DNA from: Planctomycetaceae bacterium
GTDB taxonomy: Bacteria > Planctomycetota > Planctomycetia > Planctomycetales > Planctomycetaceae
Assembly (NCBI GenBank): GCA_015485495.1
Contig: WFTL01000125.1
Coordinates: 1-64,000 of the forward strand
Direction: 5' to 3'
DNA: 64,000 nt
Shown here: positions 61,424 to 64,000 of the stretch, piece by piece
How the letters are laid out: the number at the start of each line of letters is the position of its first letter
Numbering within the stretch: the first letter of the stretch is position 1
Position numbers and translations under genes: made by a program
Notes under the pieces: generated by a model
Told to the model about the DNA's origin: nothing
Database searches by the model: none
The model's input: only the letters and a program-made list of their open reading frames with translations

Positions 61424-63190
61424 ATGACGACGGAACAGAAGGGCCCCGTGGATGCCGAACCGAAGGCATCCGAAGTCTCCCCCCAGAAACACGCCGCGTC
61501 TGCGTCGCAGGAAGATTCTTTGCAGCCGGACCATCCTGCTGTCCCGCAGGAATCGACCGCATCCGAACCCGATTCGGTTCCTGGGACGGAGCCGCCGAAA
61601 GACCCCGGCATGACGTCGCCGGCTGTCAGCCCGCCCGGTTCCGTGAAGACCGTCTCGGATTCTGACAGCGGTCCTGCCACAGCCGATCCCGCTGACAGTG
61701 CGGCGGACGATTCCCCCGAAACGAATGTGTCCGGTTCTGAAGAATCATCACCGATTTCGCCGTCGGTGCCGGAAGCATCAGCATCTGCCGGTCAGCCTGC
61801 CGCAGCGCGTTCCGGTGCGGACGGCGACACGGACCCTGCCAGGCTGCGTGAAAAAATGATGCAGCGGACGGACGAATCCCGGGCTGTTGCCGATTCGGCG
61901 GCTGCAGGCTCGGATGCGCCGGCCGCTGGCGGTCCGGTCGACATTCCGAAAGATGAGGTCCTCGATGCTTCCCTGGAGGCTCAGATTTCAGAAGCCCTTT
62001 CAGCAGAAACCGGAGCGCCAGACCAGCCGGCCGGGGATGGAAGCGCTGAAGACACGGCGGTTCCGCCGGCGGAAGACATCCGTTCCGGATCAGAGCTGAC
62101 AGGCATCGTCCAGCAGATCCACGGCGACGACGTGTTCATCGACGCAGGTCTGCGCGGCGCCGTGATCATTCCGATCCGTCAGTTTCCTCAGAATAAACCG
62201 CCGTCTCCCGGCGACCGCATTCAGGCGATCGTCGATTCTGTAGATGACGATGGCAACGTGCGGGCCCGGCTGCCCCAGGCCCGCCACCGGGCCGGCGGCA
62301 ACTGGGATGCTCTGAAGGAAGGCCAGGTGGTCGACTGCATGGTGACGGGCACCAACAAGGGCGGCCTTCAGGTCACCGTCAGCAATCTGCGGGGATTCAT
62401 GCCGGCCAGCCAGATCGACACGAGTTATGTGGCAGATCTGGAAGCTTTTGTCGGGAAAAAGCTGACCGCCCGGATCACGGAAGTCAATCGCAGAAAACGC
62501 AACCTGGTGGTCAGTCGTCGTGCGCTTCTGGAAGCCGAACGAGCCAGCCAGCAGGGGGATTTCTGGGAATCTCTGGAAGTGGGCCAGGAACACGAAGGAA
62601 TCGTGAAAACCATCAAGGACTACGGTGCCTTCATCAACATGGGACCGATGGACGGATTTCTTCACATCGGAGAAATGTCGTGGTCGCGCATCAATCATCC
62701 CCGCGATGTGCTCACGGAAGGCCAGTCCGTTCAGGTTCGGATACTGCGGCTCGATCCGGACCGAAAACGCATCAGTCTCGGAATGAAACAACTGGTGCAG
62801 AACCCCTGGCACACGGCCGCCGAACGCTACGCTCCTGAACGCGTTGTTCCCGGCAAAGTGACGCGAATCGCCGACTTCGGCGCGTTCGTCGAACTGGAAC
62901 CGGGAATCGAAGGTCTGGTGCACATCAGCGAACTGGCCTGGCGGCGTGTGGGCAGCGTGAACGAAGTGCTGTCCGTGGGAGACGAACGGGATTTTCAGGT
63001 GATCGATGTCGATCCGAAACGTCGTCGGGTGTCGCTTTCTGTCAAAGCCCTGGAAAAACGGCCGGAACCCCCGGCACAGCCCGAACGACAGGCGGCCTCT
63101 GAAGAACGCCGACCCCGGAGAAATCTGCGGGGAGGCACCGGAGGGACGGAAGCCGGAGGCCTGTTCGGCAATCCCTCCGATTTTTCCTGA
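61424..63190 (+). CDS. S1-domain RNA-binding protein with acidic N-terminal extension
   Basis: The 588-residue protein starts with about 225 residues of Ser/Ala/Pro/Asp/Glu-rich, probably disordered sequence. Four S1 (OB-fold) repeats follow: [18 protein letters not shown] (about 226), [18 protein letters not shown] (about 300), [19 protein letters not shown] (about 387) and [18 protein letters not shown] (about 477). The last two carry the canonical GAF and HISEL/HIGEM motifs. It is related to ribosomal protein S1 but lacks the usual six repeats and has the long acidic tail at the N-terminus, so it is more likely an S1-like accessory factor. A purine-rich ribosome site precedes ATG 61424. 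Confidence 0.85.
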   Translation: MTTEQKGPVDAEPKASEVSPQKHAASASQEDSLQPDHPAVPQESTASEPDSVPGTEPPKDPGMTSPAVSPPGSVKTVSDSDSGPATADPADSAADDSPETNVSGSEESSPISPSVPEASASAGQPAAARSGADGDTDPARLREKMMQRTDESRAVADSAAAGSDAPAAGGPVDIPKDEVLDASLEAQISEALSAETGAPDQPAGDGSAEDTAVPPAEDIRSGSELTGIVQQIHGDDVFIDAGLRGAVIIPIRQFPQNKPPSPGDRIQAIVDSVDDDGNVRARLPQARHRAGGNWDALKEGQVVDCMVTGTNKGGLQVTVSNLRGFMPASQIDTSYVADLEAFVGKKLTARITEVNRRKRNLVVSRRALLEAERASQQGDFWESLEVGQEHEGIVKTIKDYGAFINMGPMDGFLHIGEMSWSRINHPRDVLTEGQSVQVRILRLDPDRKRISLGMKQLVQNPWHTAAERYAPERVVPGKVTRIADFGAFVELEPGIEGLVHISELAWRRVGSVNEVLSVGDERDFQVIDVDPKRRRVSLSVKALEKRPEPPAQPERQAASEERRPRRNLRGGTGGTEAGGLFGNPSDFS

Positions 63191-63196
63191 AGCGCC

Positions 63197-63227
63197 CGTC
63201 CGGCCGCTGAAGCGGCAATGCCGGACG
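63197..63227 (+). terminator. Hairpin after the S1-domain gene
   Basis: CGTCCGG (63197-63203) pairs with CCGGACG (63221-63227); an inner CCGC/GCGG stem has a TGAA loop. It lies just after the stop of the S1-domain gene and before the last gene, with no T run. Confidence 0.35.
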
Positions 63228-63234
63228 GCGTCCG

Positions 63235-64000
63235 ATGAGACATCGAATCGTGCATGCACCGTCTCTGGCTGATTTCACAGACCGCCGACTGACAGGAGAC
63301 TTTCCCGACGGTCAGGTGTTCGAATGCCGATCGAACGATGTGTCCGACTGCCGGCTGGTGCTGTTTTCAGAAGACGTCTCTGAACATCATCGTTTTCGGG
63401 CCCTGTGTCGTCGAGACCTGGGACTGCTGGAACAGCTGCCGCATGACAGTCTGCCGCGCGTCCTCGCCTGGGGAGACGAATCCGGGCGCATGGGATATGT
63501 GACGACGCGACCGGAAGGAACCATCCTGCGGAACTTTCTGTCTCTCCGACGTCTGTCTTGGGACGAAGTCGCTGACATCGGATGGCAACTGGCGTCCGTT
63601 GTGCAGCATCTGCACAACAGCGGGCTCGTCCATGCCGGGCTTTCCCTGGATACGATCTGCGTCACCCCGGGACTGCGGGTGACCGTTGTGGATTCCGGTC
63701 ATCAGCGATGGGTGCGGGCCGTTCGCGAACCGACTGCAGAAGTCAGCATCATCTCCCTGCTGCGAGGTGATCTGACGGCTCTGGGATGCCTGCTGGAACA
63801 TCTGGCCGAGTGCACGGAGACCGACGGAGCGGAATCGGAGGAGGCGATGGCCGCGTGGAAGCAGCTCATTGCAGATCTGTCGAATCCGCAGTCCCTGCAG
63901 TTTCCGGAAACCGCCCGGGATGTGCAGGGACGCCTGGGAGACATCCTGCTGCTGGCGGCCGGTGAGGCGATGGATGTGGTGACCGACCGAACCGGAACGG
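63235..64000 (+). CDS. Kinase-like protein (probable pseudokinase), 3' end cut by window
   Basis: The frame from ATG 63235 is open to the window end (255 residues seen). The pattern is that of a Ser/Thr kinase C-lobe: GWQLASVVQHLHNSGLVHAG followed by a VTVVDSGHQRW segment. These two positions normally read HRDL/HxD and DFG; here HAGL replaces HRD and DSG replaces DFG. Both the catalytic Asp and the DFG Phe are therefore changed. The N-lobe has no clear Gly loop and the usual Lys was not found. It may be a pseudokinase that binds a partner or regulates a kinase. The start codon is uncertain and the rest of the gene is outside the window. Confidence 0.6.
   Translation, partial: MRHRIVHAPSLADFTDRRLTGDFPDGQVFECRSNDVSDCRLVLFSEDVSEHHRFRALCRRDLGLLEQLPHDSLPRVLAWGDESGRMGYVTTRPEGTILRNFLSLRRLSWDEVADIGWQLASVVQHLHNSGLVHAGLSLDTICVTPGLRVTVVDSGHQRWVRAVREPTAEVSIISLLRGDLTALGCLLEHLAECTETDGAESEEAMAAWKQLIADLSNPQSLQFPETARDVQGRLGDILLLAAGEAMDVVTDRTGT

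Overview
The window looks like a chromosomal segment of a planctomycete (order Planctomycetales). The grounds are a GC-rich base composition, three secreted S1 sulfatases, a tandem DUF1080 protein, a Ser/Thr kinase with the planctomycete-type N-terminal leader followed by an FHA-like domain, several secreted proteins with HExxH motifs, and many short, loosely spaced gene groups. No ribosomal RNA, confident tRNA, CRISPR array, transposase, integrase or phage gene was seen. Nothing in gene content marks a recent island. Several long open frames lie antisense to real genes and were rejected.

Layout. 1-4.7 kb: the 3' part of a SpoU rRNA methyltransferase, then the Tad/type IVc pilus motor and platform genes cpaF-tadB-tadC and a small zinc-ribbon membrane protein. 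4.9-9.5 kb: a DUF1080 secreted protein, an SDR dehydrogenase and a divergent fadJ-type beta-oxidation enzyme. 9.7-12.4 kb: an apparent nitrosative-stress operon (class III hybrid cluster protein, protoglobin, flavohemoglobin-like single-domain globin), with a perfect palindrome around its putative -35 box. 12.4-13.5 kb has no credible gene but ends in a run of perfect hairpins before a Ser/Thr kinase. 13.5-18.7 kb: kinase, single-domain response regulator, cytochrome-c-like lipoprotein and PhoD-type phosphatase. 18.9-22 kb: a tight three-gene cassette (HAD phosphatase, unrecognised 370-residue protein, PfkB/RfaE-like sugar kinase). 22-26.6 kb: RlmB-type methyltransferase, a DUF2617-like protein, a TIM-barrel isomerase, KDPG aldolase and a CelD-like acetyltransferase.

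26.8-39.7 kb is mostly minus strand: a cation-chloride-cotransporter-like permease, a BatA/VWA protein, a beta-propeller, RNase D, a YkgJ-folC pair and a secreted five-blade-propeller protein. A plus-strand lipoprotein diverges from RNase D across a perfect CRP-type TGTGA-N6-TCACA site. 40-45.8 kb: a four-CBS protein, two divergent sulfatases, an SDR and a second YkgJ protein. 45.8-50.8 kb: a sensor histidine kinase, two HExxH proteins and a small membrane protein; the second HExxH gene is preceded by four consecutive perfect hairpins. 51.2-53.5 kb: groES-groEL with a structured leader and a terminator-like hairpin between the two genes. 53.9-64 kb: a helical-repeat protein coupled to a nucleoside transporter, a third sulfatase, a TolQ/MotA-type channel, mnmA coupled to an FGE-like lipoprotein, a four-S1-domain protein with an acidic extension, and a kinase-like protein cut by the window end that lacks the usual catalytic motifs.

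The best candidates for something not yet described are the hcp-protoglobin-globin operon with its palindromic promoter, the HAD-unknown-PfkB cassette, and the three structured leader regions (upstream of the kinase at 13.4 kb, the HExxH protein at 49.5 kb and groES at 53.5 kb). All function calls rest on motif recognition by eye; no database search or folding program was run.
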